A DNA stretch of 64,000 nucleotides from Ruminococcus flavefaciens (GCA_902777125.1 CACYSQ010000001.1:62001-126000); one strand, 5' to 3'; shown: positions 9,311-19,302, numbered from the stretch's first letter. The notes: generated from the sequence alone by a model not told the origin. Numbers and translations are program-made.

Positions 9311-9341
9311 TGTGTAGATACGACTTGCAGGAGGGGAGATA

Positions 9342-10037
9342 ATGGAGGAAAACACGGTCTTTGTGAAGCTTTACAGCGGCAATGAGCCGGCGCTTGCCGT
9401 CAATTGGGACGAGCTCCGGCGCTATTCCGGCTATCTCTCGCCGGCTGAGGACATGGACGAGAGCCTCCGGGAGCTGTATTCCGCCGTTGTGGAGGACATA
9501 CTTCCCCTCGCGGAATACAAGGTCTGCTACCGCAGAATGAGCCTTGAACGCTGTGATGGACAGGTCATACTGCCGTTCGGGGAGGGCTCGCGCGATGCCG
9601 AAAGACTGCTCTGCCATTCGGACGAGATCATCGTCTTCGCAGCAACGGTCGGGCTCGGTATCGACCGGTATATAGCCAGATATCAGCATATCTCCCCGGC
9701 AAAGGCACTGGTCGCGCAGGGCTTCGGGGCTGAGAGGATCGAGACCCTCTGCAATGCCTTCTGCGCCGAGATCAGAGCGGAGCTTTCCGCGGAGGGAAAG
9801 GGCATAACGCCGCGGTACTCTCCGGGCTACGGCGACATGGCGCTCGCGGCACAGACCGACATCTTCCGGCTTCTCGACTGCAACCGCAGGATAGGGCTCT
9901 CGCTCGGCAGCAGCCTCCTGATGATGCCCTCGAAGTCGGTCACGGCGTTTTTCGGGATAACCTCCGGCGATACTGAGGAAGTTCCCGGGAATAAATGCCG
10001 GCGGTGCAGAAAAGCTGACTGTCAGTACAGAAAATAA
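9342..10037 (+). CDS. Stand-alone methionine synthase activation-domain protein
   Basis: A 231-residue protein matching the vitamin B12-dependent methionine synthase activation domain, including RYSPGYGD (about 165-172; the RxxxGY element binds S-adenosylmethionine) and LLMMPSKSVTAFFGI. It ends in a Cys cluster, CRRCRKADCQY, typical of the separate Firmicutes form. In long MetH proteins this domain restores oxidised cob(II)alamin to methylcobalamin. The next gene, 15 bp downstream, is a MetH lacking exactly this domain, so the two proteins together make a complete enzyme. AGGAGGGGA lies before the ATG. Confidence 0.9.
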   Translation: MEENTVFVKLYSGNEPALAVNWDELRRYSGYLSPAEDMDESLRELYSAVVEDILPLAEYKVCYRRMSLERCDGQVILPFGEGSRDAERLLCHSDEIIVFAATVGLGIDRYIARYQHISPAKALVAQGFGAERIETLCNAFCAEIRAELSAEGKGITPRYSPGYGDMALAAQTDIFRLLDCNRRIGLSLGSSLLMMPSKSVTAFFGITSGDTEEVPGNKCRRCRKADCQYRK

Positions 10038-10052
10038 TGGAACGGTGAAATT

Positions 10053-12473
10053 ATGGATATAAGGGAATTTATGAAGAATAGCCCCGTCATTCTTGACGGA
10101 GGCATGGGAACGCTTCTCCAGAAGCGCGGACTGAAGCCCGGCGAGCTGCCCGAGAGGTGGAATATCAGCCGTCCGGACGACATCACCGACATACACAGAA
10201 GCTACTACGATGCAGGCTCGAATGTGGTATTCACCAACACATTCGGTGCAAACTGCCTGAAATACAGCGATGAGGAGCTCGACAGCATAATCAGGGCAGC
10301 GATAGCGAACGCCCGCCGTGCGCGTGAGGAGAGCTCCGGCACTCAGGAGAAGTTCATCGCTCTCGATATCGGACCTCTCGGAAAGCTGCTCAAGCCCTAC
10401 GGAGACTTCGAGTTTGACGATGCCTGTGAGGCTTATGCACAGATAGTCCGTATCGGTGCGGACGAGGGAGTTGACCTCGTCTTCATCGAGACCATGAACG
10501 ACAGCTATGACACGAAAGCGGCTCTGCTTGCGGCAAAGGAGAACTGTGACCTCCCGGTTTTCGTCACGAATGCCTACGGTGAGGACGGCAAGCTCATGAC
10601 GGGAGCTTCGCCTGCCGCAATGGTCGCTATGCTCGAGGGCATGGGAGCTGACGCTGTCGGTGCGAACTGCTCGCTCGGTCCGAAGCAGCTTGCCGGAGTT
10701 GTTGAGGAATACCTCGAATATGCTTCAGTACCGGTAATACTGAAACCGAATGCGGGACTTCCCAAGAGCGTTGACGGCGTCACGGTCTACGATGTCCTGC
10801 CGGACGAATTCTCCGATGATATGCGGATTTTCGCGGAAAAGGGCGTAAGGATAATGGGGGGCTGCTGCGGAACTACTCCCGACTATATCGCGGCAACGGT
10901 CGCAAAGACCGCCGACCTCACGCCGGTCCCTGTCACCGATAAGGGACGCACCCTCATAAGCTCATACACCCACGTTGTTGAGTTCGCGGAATCGCCTGTC
11001 CTCATAGGCGAGAGGATCAATCCTACCGGCAAGAAGGTGTTCAAGGAGGCTCTCCGCAATAACGACATCGGCTATATCCTCAGCGTAGGCCTTACCCAGC
11101 AGGAAAAGGGCGCTCATGTCCTCGACGTCAACGTCGGACTTCCCGAGATCGACGAGGTAGAGATGCTGCAAAGGGTCGCCTTTGAATTGCAGGCGATAAT
11201 CGACCTTCCCCTCCAGATAGACACCACCGACCCTGCCGCGATGGAGGCTGCCCTCCGTCACTACAACGGCAAGGCTATGATAAATTCCGTCAACGGCAAG
11301 GAGGAGGTAATGCGCGAGATATTCCCCCTTGTGAAGAAGTACGGCGGACTTGTGGTCTGCCTCACGCTTGACGAGGACGGTATCCCGGACAACGCTGAAA
11401 AGCGTGTTAAGATAGCGAAAAAGATGATCGCGGAAGCGGAAAAGTACGGCATAAAGCGCAAGGACCTCATCTTCGACACCCTTGCCATGACGGTAAGTGC
11501 GGATAACCGTGCGGCTCTTGCGACACTCAGCGCACTCCGCACCATAAGGCACGAGCTCGGCTGCCACACCTCACTCGGCGTATCGAACGTCAGCTTCGGT
11601 CTGCCGGAAAGAGAGATGATAACTGCGGCTTTCTTCACTCTCGCAATGGAGAACGGTCTCTCGGGCGCTATCATGAACCCGAATTCCGGCGAGATGATGA
11701 AGGCTTACTATTCCTTCCGCGCCCTGCACGGTCTCGACCCCAACTGTACGGACTACATAGAGAATATCGGGAAGTATCTTTCAGCTGCACCTGCCCCGGG
11801 AAAGGGAACGGCTGCACCTGCCGCACAGGGCGAAACGGTCTATGCCAGCGAGCTGCAAAGGGCTATAGTCAAGGGTCTGAAGGAGCAGGCTGCGGCGATG
11901 ACCGTGGAGATGCTTGCCTCGGAGGAACCCCTCAGCATAGTGAACGGCCACATTATCCCAGCCCTTGACATAGTGGGAAAGGGCTTCGAGAACAAGACCA
12001 TGTACCTTCCGCAGCTACTCATGAGTGCGGAGGCTTCACAGTGCGCGTTTGAAAAGATAAAGCAGAGAATGGCTGAGAGCAGCGACCAGCAGGCGAGCAA
12101 GGGCAGGTTCGTCATTGCCACCGTTCAGGGCGATGTTCACGATATCGGAAAGAATATCGTGCGGCTCATACTCGAGAACTACGGCTTTGATGTGTGCGAC
12201 CTCGGCAAGGACGTTCCGCCTGAGACTGTTGTCGAAAAGGCGATAGAGACCGGCACGAAGCTCGTGGGACTGAGCGCTCTCATGACGACTACGGTTCCGG
12301 CTATGGAGGAGACCATAAGACAGCTCCGGGAGAAGGCTCCGGACGTAAAGGTCGTGGTTGGGGGAGCCGTTCTCACGCAGGAATACGCGGATAGCATCGG
12401 CGCTGATTTCTACGCAAAGGACGCTATGGCAACGGTGAGATACTCCCTCGGAGTTGTGGAGGACAACGCATGA
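10053..12473 (+). CDS. metH: Cobalamin-dependent methionine synthase without activation domain
   Basis: An 806-residue enzyme that moves a methyl group from 5-methyltetrahydrofolate to homocysteine through cobalamin. Visible domains: homocysteine-binding barrel (about 1-290; zinc ligands in GANCS and the GGCCGT pair), pterin-binding barrel (about 310-565; IGERINPTGKK, DVNVGLP, SVNGK), four-helix cap (about 590-675) and cobalamin-binding Rossmann domain (about 680-800) with the DVHDIGKN motif whose His ligates cobalt. E. coli MetH is about 1,227 residues; the missing C-terminal part is the activation domain encoded just upstream. Cytoplasmic. The stop overlaps the start of the next gene (ATGA). 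Confidence 0.95.
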   Translation: MDIREFMKNSPVILDGGMGTLLQKRGLKPGELPERWNISRPDDITDIHRSYYDAGSNVVFTNTFGANCLKYSDEELDSIIRAAIANARRAREESSGTQEKFIALDIGPLGKLLKPYGDFEFDDACEAYAQIVRIGADEGVDLVFIETMNDSYDTKAALLAAKENCDLPVFVTNAYGEDGKLMTGASPAAMVAMLEGMGADAVGANCSLGPKQLAGVVEEYLEYASVPVILKPNAGLPKSVDGVTVYDVLPDEFSDDMRIFAEKGVRIMGGCCGTTPDYIAATVAKTADLTPVPVTDKGRTLISSYTHVVEFAESPVLIGERINPTGKKVFKEALRNNDIGYILSVGLTQQEKGAHVLDVNVGLPEIDEVEMLQRVAFELQAIIDLPLQIDTTDPAAMEAALRHYNGKAMINSVNGKEEVMREIFPLVKKYGGLVVCLTLDEDGIPDNAEKRVKIAKKMIAEAEKYGIKRKDLIFDTLAMTVSADNRAALATLSALRTIRHELGCHTSLGVSNVSFGLPEREMITAAFFTLAMENGLSGAIMNPNSGEMMKAYYSFRALHGLDPNCTDYIENIGKYLSAAPAPGKGTAAPAAQGETVYASELQRAIVKGLKEQAAAMTVEMLASEEPLSIVNGHIIPALDIVGKGFENKTMYLPQLLMSAEASQCAFEKIKQRMAESSDQQASKGRFVIATVQGDVHDIGKNIVRLILENYGFDVCDLGKDVPPETVVEKAIETGTKLVGLSALMTTTVPAMEETIRQLREKAPDVKVVVGGAVLTQEYADSIGADFYAKDAMATVRYSLGVVEDNA

Positions 12474-13585
12474 AGGGCGGCTACTGGATATGGATAATGC
12501 TCATAATCGCCGTCGTATGGCTATGCATTCAGGGACTCGTTTTCCTGAGCAGACGGACGCGCCGCATCGGTTTCGTAAGCAGGATATACGAAAAAAACAA
12601 GCACCTCGGAAGGCTCGTTTCGCTGTTTCCGCTGGCGATATGCCTGCCATTCGGACTGATAAACGGTGTAACGGTGCTTGTGGTGTTCATTCACCTTTTC
12701 GTGTTCTGGGTGATGTGCGACCTCATCGGCTTCTGCATCAACAAAATAAGAAAGCGTGAACGCGGAAAGCACTACATCAACGGCTTCATCGCGATAGGAC
12801 TGACCGCCATTTACCTCGGCATCGGCTGGTATTTTGCACATCATATCTTCCGGACGGACTATACCCTGCACACGGACAAGCCCCTCGGACAGGAGAGCTT
12901 CCGCGTGGCGCTCATTGCCGATACGCACATCGGGGAAGTCCTCGACAGCGGCGGCTTAGCGGACGTTGTTGAGCGGATAAACGCCGACGAGCCGGATATC
13001 GCTGCGGTATGCGGCGACTTGGTGGACGACGGCACCAGTGAGAGCGAGATGAAGGCAGCCTGCGAGGCTCTCGGCAGGCTTAAAACGAAGTACGGCGTGT
13101 ATTACGTCTACGGCAACCACGACAAGGGCTACAATGAGAACCGCGGCTACGATGCGGACGACGTTGCCCGTGAGCTTGAAAAAAACGGCGTTAAGGTGCT
13201 CGCTGACGAGACAGAGCTGATAAACGGCAGCGTTTATCTTGTCGGGAGACGCGACCGTTCCGAGGAAACGCGGAGCTCTGCACAGGACCTCACGGAAAAG
13301 CTCGACCGCTCGAAGTACATCATCATGCTCGATCATCAGCCGAACGATCAGAGTGCGGAGGCGAAGTCCGGGGCTGATCTTGTGCTCTCGGGACATACCC
13401 ACGGCGGACACATCTTCCCGATAGGACCGGCAAGCGTTCTTTTCGGTGCGAACGATCAGGTCTACGGCGAAAAGACTAGGAACGGCACCGATTTTATCGT
13501 TACATCTGGAGTTTCCGGGTGGGAGATACCCTTCAAGACCTTTGCGAGGTCGGAGTACGTCATCATTGACATCGAGCAGGAATGA
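12470..13585 (+). CDS. Membrane-anchored metallophosphoesterase (YkuE/YaeI-like)
   Basis: A 371-residue protein with about four N-terminal membrane segments (residues 1-135) and a calcineurin-type phosphoesterase domain. All metal-binding motifs are present: ADTHIGE (about 150), GDLVDDG, YGNHDKG, and SGHTHGGHIFP. The start overlaps the metH stop by four bases, so translation is probably coupled, although no metabolic link is obvious. Related proteins act on membrane lipids or phosphodiesters; the substrate here is unknown. Confidence 0.9.
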   Translation: MKGGYWIWIMLIIAVVWLCIQGLVFLSRRTRRIGFVSRIYEKNKHLGRLVSLFPLAICLPFGLINGVTVLVVFIHLFVFWVMCDLIGFCINKIRKRERGKHYINGFIAIGLTAIYLGIGWYFAHHIFRTDYTLHTDKPLGQESFRVALIADTHIGEVLDSGGLADVVERINADEPDIAAVCGDLVDDGTSESEMKAACEALGRLKTKYGVYYVYGNHDKGYNENRGYDADDVARELEKNGVKVLADETELINGSVYLVGRRDRSEETRSSAQDLTEKLDRSKYIIMLDHQPNDQSAEAKSGADLVLSGHTHGGHIFPIGPASVLFGANDQVYGEKTRNGTDFIVTSGVSGWEIPFKTFARSEYVIIDIEQE

Positions 13586-13862
13586 GCGGCGGCATTTGCA
13601 GATGAATACAGATCGGAGTAAAGGCTTCGCGAAACGTTCTGCGGGCCTTTATTTTGCATTTCTATTAGCTGATACTTACAAATTTGAGGGTAGGATTTTT
13701 ACTATAAAACGGAGGCTTACTGAGATGTTTGAATACAGGTATTTGTTTTAACTATAAGAACCGCTTTTTTTAATGGCATTTTATAGTATTATATATGTAT
13801 AATGCTGTCATATGGGCTGAAAAGACAGCACAATGTTGTTATTAATACTGCACGATTATTTA

Positions 13863-13891
13863 TTGACAATAGTATTAGTTTTGTTTAGAAT
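13863..13891 (+). promoter_or_regulatory. Distal promoter of the GH10-GH43 gene
   Basis: TTGACA (13863-13868), 17-bp spacer, TAGAAT (13886-13891). A transcript from here would have a leader of about 190 nt. Confidence 0.6.
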
Positions 13892-13993
13892 AGTATTGTT
13901 GTTGTTTTTTTAGCACGTTTTTTTGCAGGGATATCAATACCGACAGAAAAAAATGTACATTTTCTATCTGCCGCATTTGTTTTGTCCACCAAA

Positions 13994-14056
13994 TATTCAC
14001 ATTGTGGGTTGTGAACAAAAAATGAATAGTGTATAATAAAACTAACAATTGTGAAT
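13994..14056 (+). promoter_or_regulatory. Proximal promoter with TTGTGAA-type operator repeats
   Basis: TTGTGA (14009-14014), 17-bp spacer, TATAAT (14032-14037). The motif TTGTGAA occurs at 14009 and 14049, and inverted (TTCACA) at 13996, giving a TCACA...TGTGA dyad over the -35 box. This suggests binding of a regulator; an AraC-type activator is encoded at 19372. Confidence 0.55.
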
Positions 14057-14088
14057 GTCAATCTATCAATATTAAAGGAGTGATTCAA

Positions 14089-17000
14089 ATGAAGAAGACA
14101 AAGATATGTGCGGCTCTTACTGCTGCCGTGTGTTTCTCAAGCGTTTTCGCGTCTATGCCTAACTTCATCGTTCCGAGTTACGCCGCTGAAATAGTTTCAA
14201 ACGACTTTGAAGTCGAGTATGAAGGCTGGCACGGAACAAGCCCCGAATTCGAGATCGCTGCTGTGAACGGCGCAGGATACGGCGGTTCAAGAGGTATGGT
14301 CGCTGCGGGAAGAACTTCTCCCGAGGACGGCGCTGCTTCATCCAAGGGCCTCTGGCTCTGGGGCGGAGTAAAGTATAAGTACAGCGTTGATGTTTTCGCT
14401 GAGACCGATGAGACCTTCCATGTAAATCTCGTTTATATCGAGGAGGGCTCAGAGGAGGAGATCTCTGTTGAACTCATCACTGAGGACGTCAAGGGCGGCG
14501 AGTGGGCAAGCCTCTCCAGCAGCTTCAAGGCTCCCGAGGGCGCTTACGAATTCCGCGTATCTATCACGACCGACAGTACAAACGATTTCCGTTTCGATAA
14601 TTTCCTCGTTACCGAAAAGCGCGATGCAAACACAGCCGTTGCTGCTCCTGCCGGAAAGGGTCTCAAGGACGAATTTGCGGATTACTTCCGCGTAGGCAAC
14701 ATCCTCAACGGCGGCACAGTACAGAATAGCGCTATCACGGCTATCATGCTCAAGGATCACAACGCTCTTGAGTGCGAGAACGAGACAAAGCCTGATGCAA
14801 CTATTGTTCAGAACGGCTCTACCGATACAAACGTAAAGGTCAGCTCCAACAGATTTGCTGCTATCGCAGACTTCTGTTCCAAGAACGGAATAGGCTTCCG
14901 CGGCCACACCCTTGTATGGCACAGCCAGACTCCTGAGTGGTTCTTCAAGCAGAACTTCAGCAACAACGGCGACTATGTAACCAAGAATGTCATGGAACAG
15001 CGTATGGAGAGCTACATAAAGAATATGTTCAATATGTACGCTACTCAGTATCCTAACCTCGACCTCTACGCTTACGACGTTTGTAACGAGGTAATCAACG
15101 ACGGCACTGCCAGACAGGGCGGTCTCAGACCTACAAACGGCACTAACGGTCAGAACGGTTCATCTGCTTGGGTAAGAGTTTACGGCGACAACTCATTCGT
15201 TGAGAGTGCTTTCACTTATGCAAGAAGATACGCTCCTAAGACCTGTAAACTTTTCTACAACGACTATAATGAGTTCGCAACCGACAAGCAGAACTGTATC
15301 ATTGACACCATCATCAAGCCCCTCCACCAGAAAGGTCTGCTCGATGGTATGGGTATGCAGTCCCACCTCAACTGTGCTGCAAGCGGCGCATGGGGCGATA
15401 CGAACTCCTACCTTGCTGCTATGGATAAGTACCTCAACCTCGGTATCGAAGTTCAGGTAACAGAGCTTGATCTCGCAAGAGAAGGCGGCGTTTATTCAGA
15501 TGCACAGCAGGCTACAAAGTATAAGGCTATCTTCCAGCACGCTGTTGACTGGAATAAGAATCACCCCAACGGCGGAAAAGTTACCCTCGTTCAGGTCTGG
15601 GGACCTAATGACAACAACTCATGGGTAAGAATTAAGGACAGAGATGAGAACAAGCCCAATTATCCTCTTCTCTACGATGGAAACAATCAGCCTAAGTCGG
15701 CTTACACCGCTATCCAGAGCATAATCCCGGATAACGAGTGGGGCACAGGTCTTCCTTACACAGGACCCGGCAGCTCAGGCTTCACTCCTAAGCCCATTGA
15801 AAAAGTTAAGCCCGATGAGAACGGAATCTACTTCCACCACACCTTCGAGGGCGATGACTTCGGCTGGACCGGCAGAGGCGGCGCTTCTGTCGAGATAAGC
15901 AGCTCAGAGGCTTACGGCGGTTCCAATTCACTCTACTGCTCAGGCAGAACTGCTGCATGGAACGGTGCTGCATTCGCAATAAGCACAAATCCCTTCGAGC
16001 CCGGCGAGAAATTCACATTCTCAGCTCTCGCTCGTTCAGCAGATTCAGCTGATTCAGTATCCCTCAAGTTCACACTCCAGTACACCGGCTCAGACGGTGA
16101 AGCTCACTACAAGGCTATCGCAGAAGAAGTCGTTCCGAGCGGTGCTTGGGTACAGCTCATCAACAAGGAGTTCGAGATCCCTGAGGATGCTTCCAGTATG
16201 CAGATCTACGTTGAGACCTCCGACGAATCCACCGGCAACTTCTACATCGACGATGTTTACGCTGCTGTAGCTGGTAAGGATATTGCTGGTCCCAGCAAGC
16301 CTATCGTTCGCACACTCAATGTCGGCGATGCTACTTTCGACGGCGTTATCAATGTATTCGACATCATCGCAGTCCGCAGAGGACTCATCAACGGTATCAG
16401 CGATGCACTCGCTCTCAGAGCTGCTGACGCTGACCAGAACGGCACTCTCGAAGTCGCTGACCTCGTTCTCATTCAGAACTACGTTCTTGGCAGGATCAAG
16501 GAATTCCCTGAGCCTCCGATAGTTAAGCCCGATGTTTCCAAGTTTGAGGCAGCTTTCAGCTCCGTTACAGCTAACTCCTCCTGGAAGCTCGACGGCGAGA
16601 ACAATCCGCTTACAACTCAGCGTTTCGGCGCTGACCCCGGCTGGATGGTTTACAAGGACAGACTTTACCTCTACACAACAAACGATGCTTTCGAGCACGA
16701 CAATCAGGGTCGTCTCAGAGAGAACACCTACTACTCCGGTACTATCAACTGCATCTCTACAGCAGATATGGTAAACTGGACTGACCACGGCGCTATCCCC
16801 GTAGCCGGCAAGGAGACCTCAAACGGTCCTGCTAAGTGGGCTAACCGTGCTTGGGCTCCCGATGCTCTTTGGAAGACAGATCCCAAGACAGGCAAGGATA
16901 AGTTCTATCTCTACTTCGCTAACAGCGGCGGCGGTATCGGCGTTCTTACAGCTGACAGCCCTGTAGGTCCCTGGACCGATCCGCTCGGCAAGCCCCTCCT

Positions 17001-18006
17001 CGACTGGAATACTCCCGGCAACAGCGGTGTTGTTTGGATGTTCGACCCCGGCGTTTACTACGATCCCGAGTCCGGCAAGGGCTATATCGCATTCGGCGGC
17101 GGCGTTGACGGCAAGGACAAGGCTAACCCGAAGACAGGCCGTATCGCTGAACTCGGCGACGACATGATCTCTATCAAGGGCTCTACAGTTACTATGGAAA
17201 CACCTTACCTCTTCGAGGATTCAAGCCTCATCAAGATCGGTGATACATGGTACTACTCATACTGCACAAACTGGAACGTTCCGTGGAACAACACCACAAA
17301 CGGCGTTTCCTTCGGAAGCGGTGAGATCTGCTACATGACCTCCAAGACTCCTCTTGGTTCATGGACATCTGCAAACCTTGCAGGTAAGGTTCTCCCCGGC
17401 ACAGGTGCAGTCGATCAGGGCGGTAACAACCACCACTCTATCATCTACTTCAAGGATAAGTACTACGTTGCTTACCACACCCGTAAGCAGGCTACACGTA
17501 TGTCAGCTGAGTTAGGCTATAAGTATTACAACAACAAGGGCGAGCTCACAGACAGCAAGGACGGTAACTATCGTTCAACTCACATCAATGAAGCATCTTA
17601 CAATCCTTCAACAGGAAAAATCACCTGCAGCATTGATATGAAGGGTACTTCCCAGATCGAAAAGCTCGACGTTTACTCAAAGGTTCAGGCTGAGACAATG
17701 TCCAACCAGTCCAAGAAGGTCACTGTAGAGGGTCTCTACGACACCACAGTAAAGGCTTCAAAGGGCGAGTGGATAAAGGTTTCCGGCGCTGACCTCAGCA
17801 AGGGCGTTAAGAGCATCACTGCCAAGGGTAAGGGCGGATCCATCAGATTCACAACTGGCTCTCCCAACGGCGACGTTATCGGTTATCTCGACCTCAGCTC
17901 AGGCGAGGAGACAACACTCGGTGCTGTTTCATCTCCCTCTGGCACAAAGGACATCTACATCACATTCAGCGGCGATGCAACGCTGGATTACTGGTTCTTT
18001 TCTTAA
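14089..18006 (+). CDS. Cellulosomal GH10 xylanase - CBM22 - dockerin - GH43 - CBM6-like enzyme
   Basis: A 1305-residue secreted enzyme. Start at ATG 14089 behind AAAGGAG, followed by a signal peptide (ends near PSYAAE). Order: CBM22-like module (about 33-180), GH10 xylanase (about 190-550; acid/base Glu in YDVCNEV and nucleophile in VTELDL), a second CBM22-like module (about 580-725), dockerin (about 742-807; DATFDGVINVFD and DADQNGTLEVAD loops), GH43 five-bladed propeller (about 820-1190; WAPDA is a conserved element) and a CBM6-like C-terminus. The expected action is endo-xylanase plus arabinofuranosidase or xylosidase on arabinoxylan. The dockerin loops differ from the MADAVFIMQ type of the other glycanases here. 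Confidence 0.92.
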   Translation: MKKTKICAALTAAVCFSSVFASMPNFIVPSYAAEIVSNDFEVEYEGWHGTSPEFEIAAVNGAGYGGSRGMVAAGRTSPEDGAASSKGLWLWGGVKYKYSVDVFAETDETFHVNLVYIEEGSEEEISVELITEDVKGGEWASLSSSFKAPEGAYEFRVSITTDSTNDFRFDNFLVTEKRDANTAVAAPAGKGLKDEFADYFRVGNILNGGTVQNSAITAIMLKDHNALECENETKPDATIVQNGSTDTNVKVSSNRFAAIADFCSKNGIGFRGHTLVWHSQTPEWFFKQNFSNNGDYVTKNVMEQRMESYIKNMFNMYATQYPNLDLYAYDVCNEVINDGTARQGGLRPTNGTNGQNGSSAWVRVYGDNSFVESAFTYARRYAPKTCKLFYNDYNEFATDKQNCIIDTIIKPLHQKGLLDGMGMQSHLNCAASGAWGDTNSYLAAMDKYLNLGIEVQVTELDLAREGGVYSDAQQATKYKAIFQHAVDWNKNHPNGGKVTLVQVWGPNDNNSWVRIKDRDENKPNYPLLYDGNNQPKSAYTAIQSIIPDNEWGTGLPYTGPGSSGFTPKPIEKVKPDENGIYFHHTFEGDDFGWTGRGGASVEISSSEAYGGSNSLYCSGRTAAWNGAAFAISTNPFEPGEKFTFSALARSADSADSVSLKFTLQYTGSDGEAHYKAIAEEVVPSGAWVQLINKEFEIPEDASSMQIYVETSDESTGNFYIDDVYAAVAGKDIAGPSKPIVRTLNVGDATFDGVINVFDIIAVRRGLINGISDALALRAADADQNGTLEVADLVLIQNYVLGRIKEFPEPPIVKPDVSKFEAAFSSVTANSSWKLDGENNPLTTQRFGADPGWMVYKDRLYLYTTNDAFEHDNQGRLRENTYYSGTINCISTADMVNWTDHGAIPVAGKETSNGPAKWANRAWAPDALWKTDPKTGKDKFYLYFANSGGGIGVLTADSPVGPWTDPLGKPLLDWNTPGNSGVVWMFDPGVYYDPESGKGYIAFGGGVDGKDKANPKTGRIAELGDDMISIKGSTVTMETPYLFEDSSLIKIGDTWYYSYCTNWNVPWNNTTNGVSFGSGEICYMTSKTPLGSWTSANLAGKVLPGTGAVDQGGNNHHSIIYFKDKYYVAYHTRKQATRMSAELGYKYYNNKGELTDSKDGNYRSTHINEASYNPSTGKITCSIDMKGTSQIEKLDVYSKVQAETMSNQSKKVTVEGLYDTTVKASKGEWIKVSGADLSKGVKSITAKGKGGSIRFTTGSPNGDVIGYLDLSSGEETTLGAVSSPSGTKDIYITFSGDATLDYWFFS

Positions 18007-18017
18007 TTAGTTAAGGT

Positions 18018-18048
18018 CGCTGCCGTCATCTGCACAACGGCGGCAGCG
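18018..18048 (+). terminator. GC-rich stem after the xylanase gene
   Basis: Stem CGCTGCCGT with ACGGCGGCAGCG (one bulge), starting about 11 bp after the stop. The T run is weak, so it may act as a 3' stabilising stem ahead of the stronger terminator at 18100. Confidence 0.5.
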
Positions 18049-18099
18049 CTCTTATAAAACTGAATTTTCATATGTAAGGGTATGGACAAATCAGACGAT

Positions 18100-18134
18100 C
18101 AGCCGTGAAAGCTTTCACGGCTGTATTGTTTTTT
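18100..18134 (+). terminator. Strong Rho-independent terminator
   Basis: Perfect 12-bp palindrome beginning CAGCCGTGAAAG (18100-18111 with 18112-18123), followed by TATTGTTTTTT. Confidence 0.85.
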
Positions 18135-18303
18135 ACGGGCATTTTCTCTTTTTGGTATAAAAACTGCAAAAACTTATCAAAAATGTCATGAATTTGATAT
18201 ACTTATTTGATTAGATACGGTATAATATCATTATAGAATAGAGTAGCCGTCCTGCTTTCTCCCTCCCGGGGACGGCTGAATAAAGAACAGGAGGTCATGG
18301 ATT

Positions 18304-19257
18304 ATGCAGATGCTCAATAATTTCCGCAAAGGTATCAATTTCGGCGGCTGGCTCTCACAGTGCGATTACAGCAAGGACCGCCTCGACAACTTCATCACAG
18401 AAAAAGACTTCAGGACAGCTGCTTCATGGGGACTTGACCATGTCCGTATCCCTTTTGATTACAATATCCTCGAAAATAACGACGGAACATACATTGAGGA
18501 AGGCTTCGGCAGACTTGCAAAAGCTATAGAGCTCAGCCGCAAGTACGGCTTGAATACCGTCCTCGATCTTCATAAGACTGCCGGTTTTTCGTTCGATTAC
18601 TACTCCGAGAACGAAAGCGGCTTCTTCGACAGCGAAAAGTATCAGGAACGCTTTTACTCCCTTTGGGAGGAAATGGCTAAGCGCTTCGGAAATGACCCGG
18701 AGCACGTCGCCTTCGAGCTTCTCAACGAGGTCACTGACAAGGCTTTCATTGGCAAGTGGAACGCCATTGTTAAGAAGTGCATCGCCCGTATCAGGAAGTA
18801 CGCTCCCGATACGCTCATACTCGTCGGAAGCTACCACAATAACGCTGCGGACACGGTCTTCGCGCTCGATCCGCCCTACGATGACAGGATCGTTTACAAT
18901 ATGCACTGCTACGAGCCGCTGATCTTCACGCATCAGGGCGCTTACTGGACGAACGATATCGACCCTGACAACAGGCTCAGCTTTGAGGAGTCCGGCTGCA
19001 ATGAGGAGTATTTCGAGAAGCTCTTCTCCACAGCTATAGAAAAGGCTGAGAAGCACAATGTCCCCCTCTACTGCGGCGAATACGGCGTTATCGACGTAGT
19101 GAAGCCGGAGGATATGCTCAAATGGCTGAAATGTATCAATACCGTATTCGAGAGACACGGTATCGGCAGAGCTATATGGAACTTCAAGGAGATGGATTTC
19201 GGCATCTCCGGAAGCCGCCTTGACGATGTCAGGGAAGAGGTGCTCAAATACCTCTGA
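18304..19257 (+). CDS. Intracellular GH5 glycoside hydrolase (endoglucanase-like)
   Basis: A 317-residue GH5 enzyme. Motifs in order: GINFGGWLSQ at the N-terminus, DHVRIPFDY, acid/base Glu in FELLNEVTD (about 142), Tyr/His in YNMHCYEPL, nucleophile Glu in YCGEYGV (about 259), and Trp in AIWNFKEMDF. There is no signal peptide, carbohydrate module or dockerin, so it should act in the cytoplasm on imported beta-glucan oligosaccharides. AGGAGGT precedes the ATG; the leader holds an AGCCGTCC/GGACGGCT stem (18245-18277) and a TATAAT at 18221-18226. It is followed by an AraC regulator gene. Confidence 0.92.
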   Translation: MQMLNNFRKGINFGGWLSQCDYSKDRLDNFITEKDFRTAASWGLDHVRIPFDYNILENNDGTYIEEGFGRLAKAIELSRKYGLNTVLDLHKTAGFSFDYYSENESGFFDSEKYQERFYSLWEEMAKRFGNDPEHVAFELLNEVTDKAFIGKWNAIVKKCIARIRKYAPDTLILVGSYHNNAADTVFALDPPYDDRIVYNMHCYEPLIFTHQGAYWTNDIDPDNRLSFEESGCNEEYFEKLFSTAIEKAEKHNVPLYCGEYGVIDVVKPEDMLKWLKCINTVFERHGIGRAIWNFKEMDFGISGSRLDDVREEVLKYL

Positions 19258-19271
19258 TCACCACGTTCTAC

Positions 19272-19300
19272 TTGAAATTTTCCTTCGATAGTGTTATAAT
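19272..19300 (+). promoter_or_regulatory. Sigma-A promoter of the AraC gene
   Basis: TTGAAA (19272-19277), 17-bp spacer, TATAAT (19295-19300). Transcription should start near 19307, inside the terminator stem that follows. Confidence 0.8.
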
Positions 19301-19302
19301 AT

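Larger units (their letters stand above)
13586..14088. other. Long AT-rich leader and promoter region
   Basis: No gene seen. A terminator-like stem AAAGGC/GCCTTT lies at 13620-13650 with trailing T. The rest is AT-rich and holds two promoters (13863-13891 and 14009-14037) and several TTGTGAA-type repeats just before the xylanase gene. Confidence 0.6.

Noticed and set aside
9059-9341. S-box, cobalamin or T-box leader before the methionine synthase genes
   Set aside because: The promoter lies only 31 bp before the start codon and no riboswitch blocks are present.
9261-10196. Long open frame (311 codons) on the minus strand opposite the activation-domain gene
   Set aside because: It lies antisense to a clear gene with conserved motifs, has no ribosome site and no recognisable protein features.
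16090-16788. Open frame of 232 codons on the minus strand inside the xylanase gene
   Set aside because: Shadow of the biased codon use of the GH10-GH43 gene; no start signals and low-complexity Val/Ser/Glu composition.
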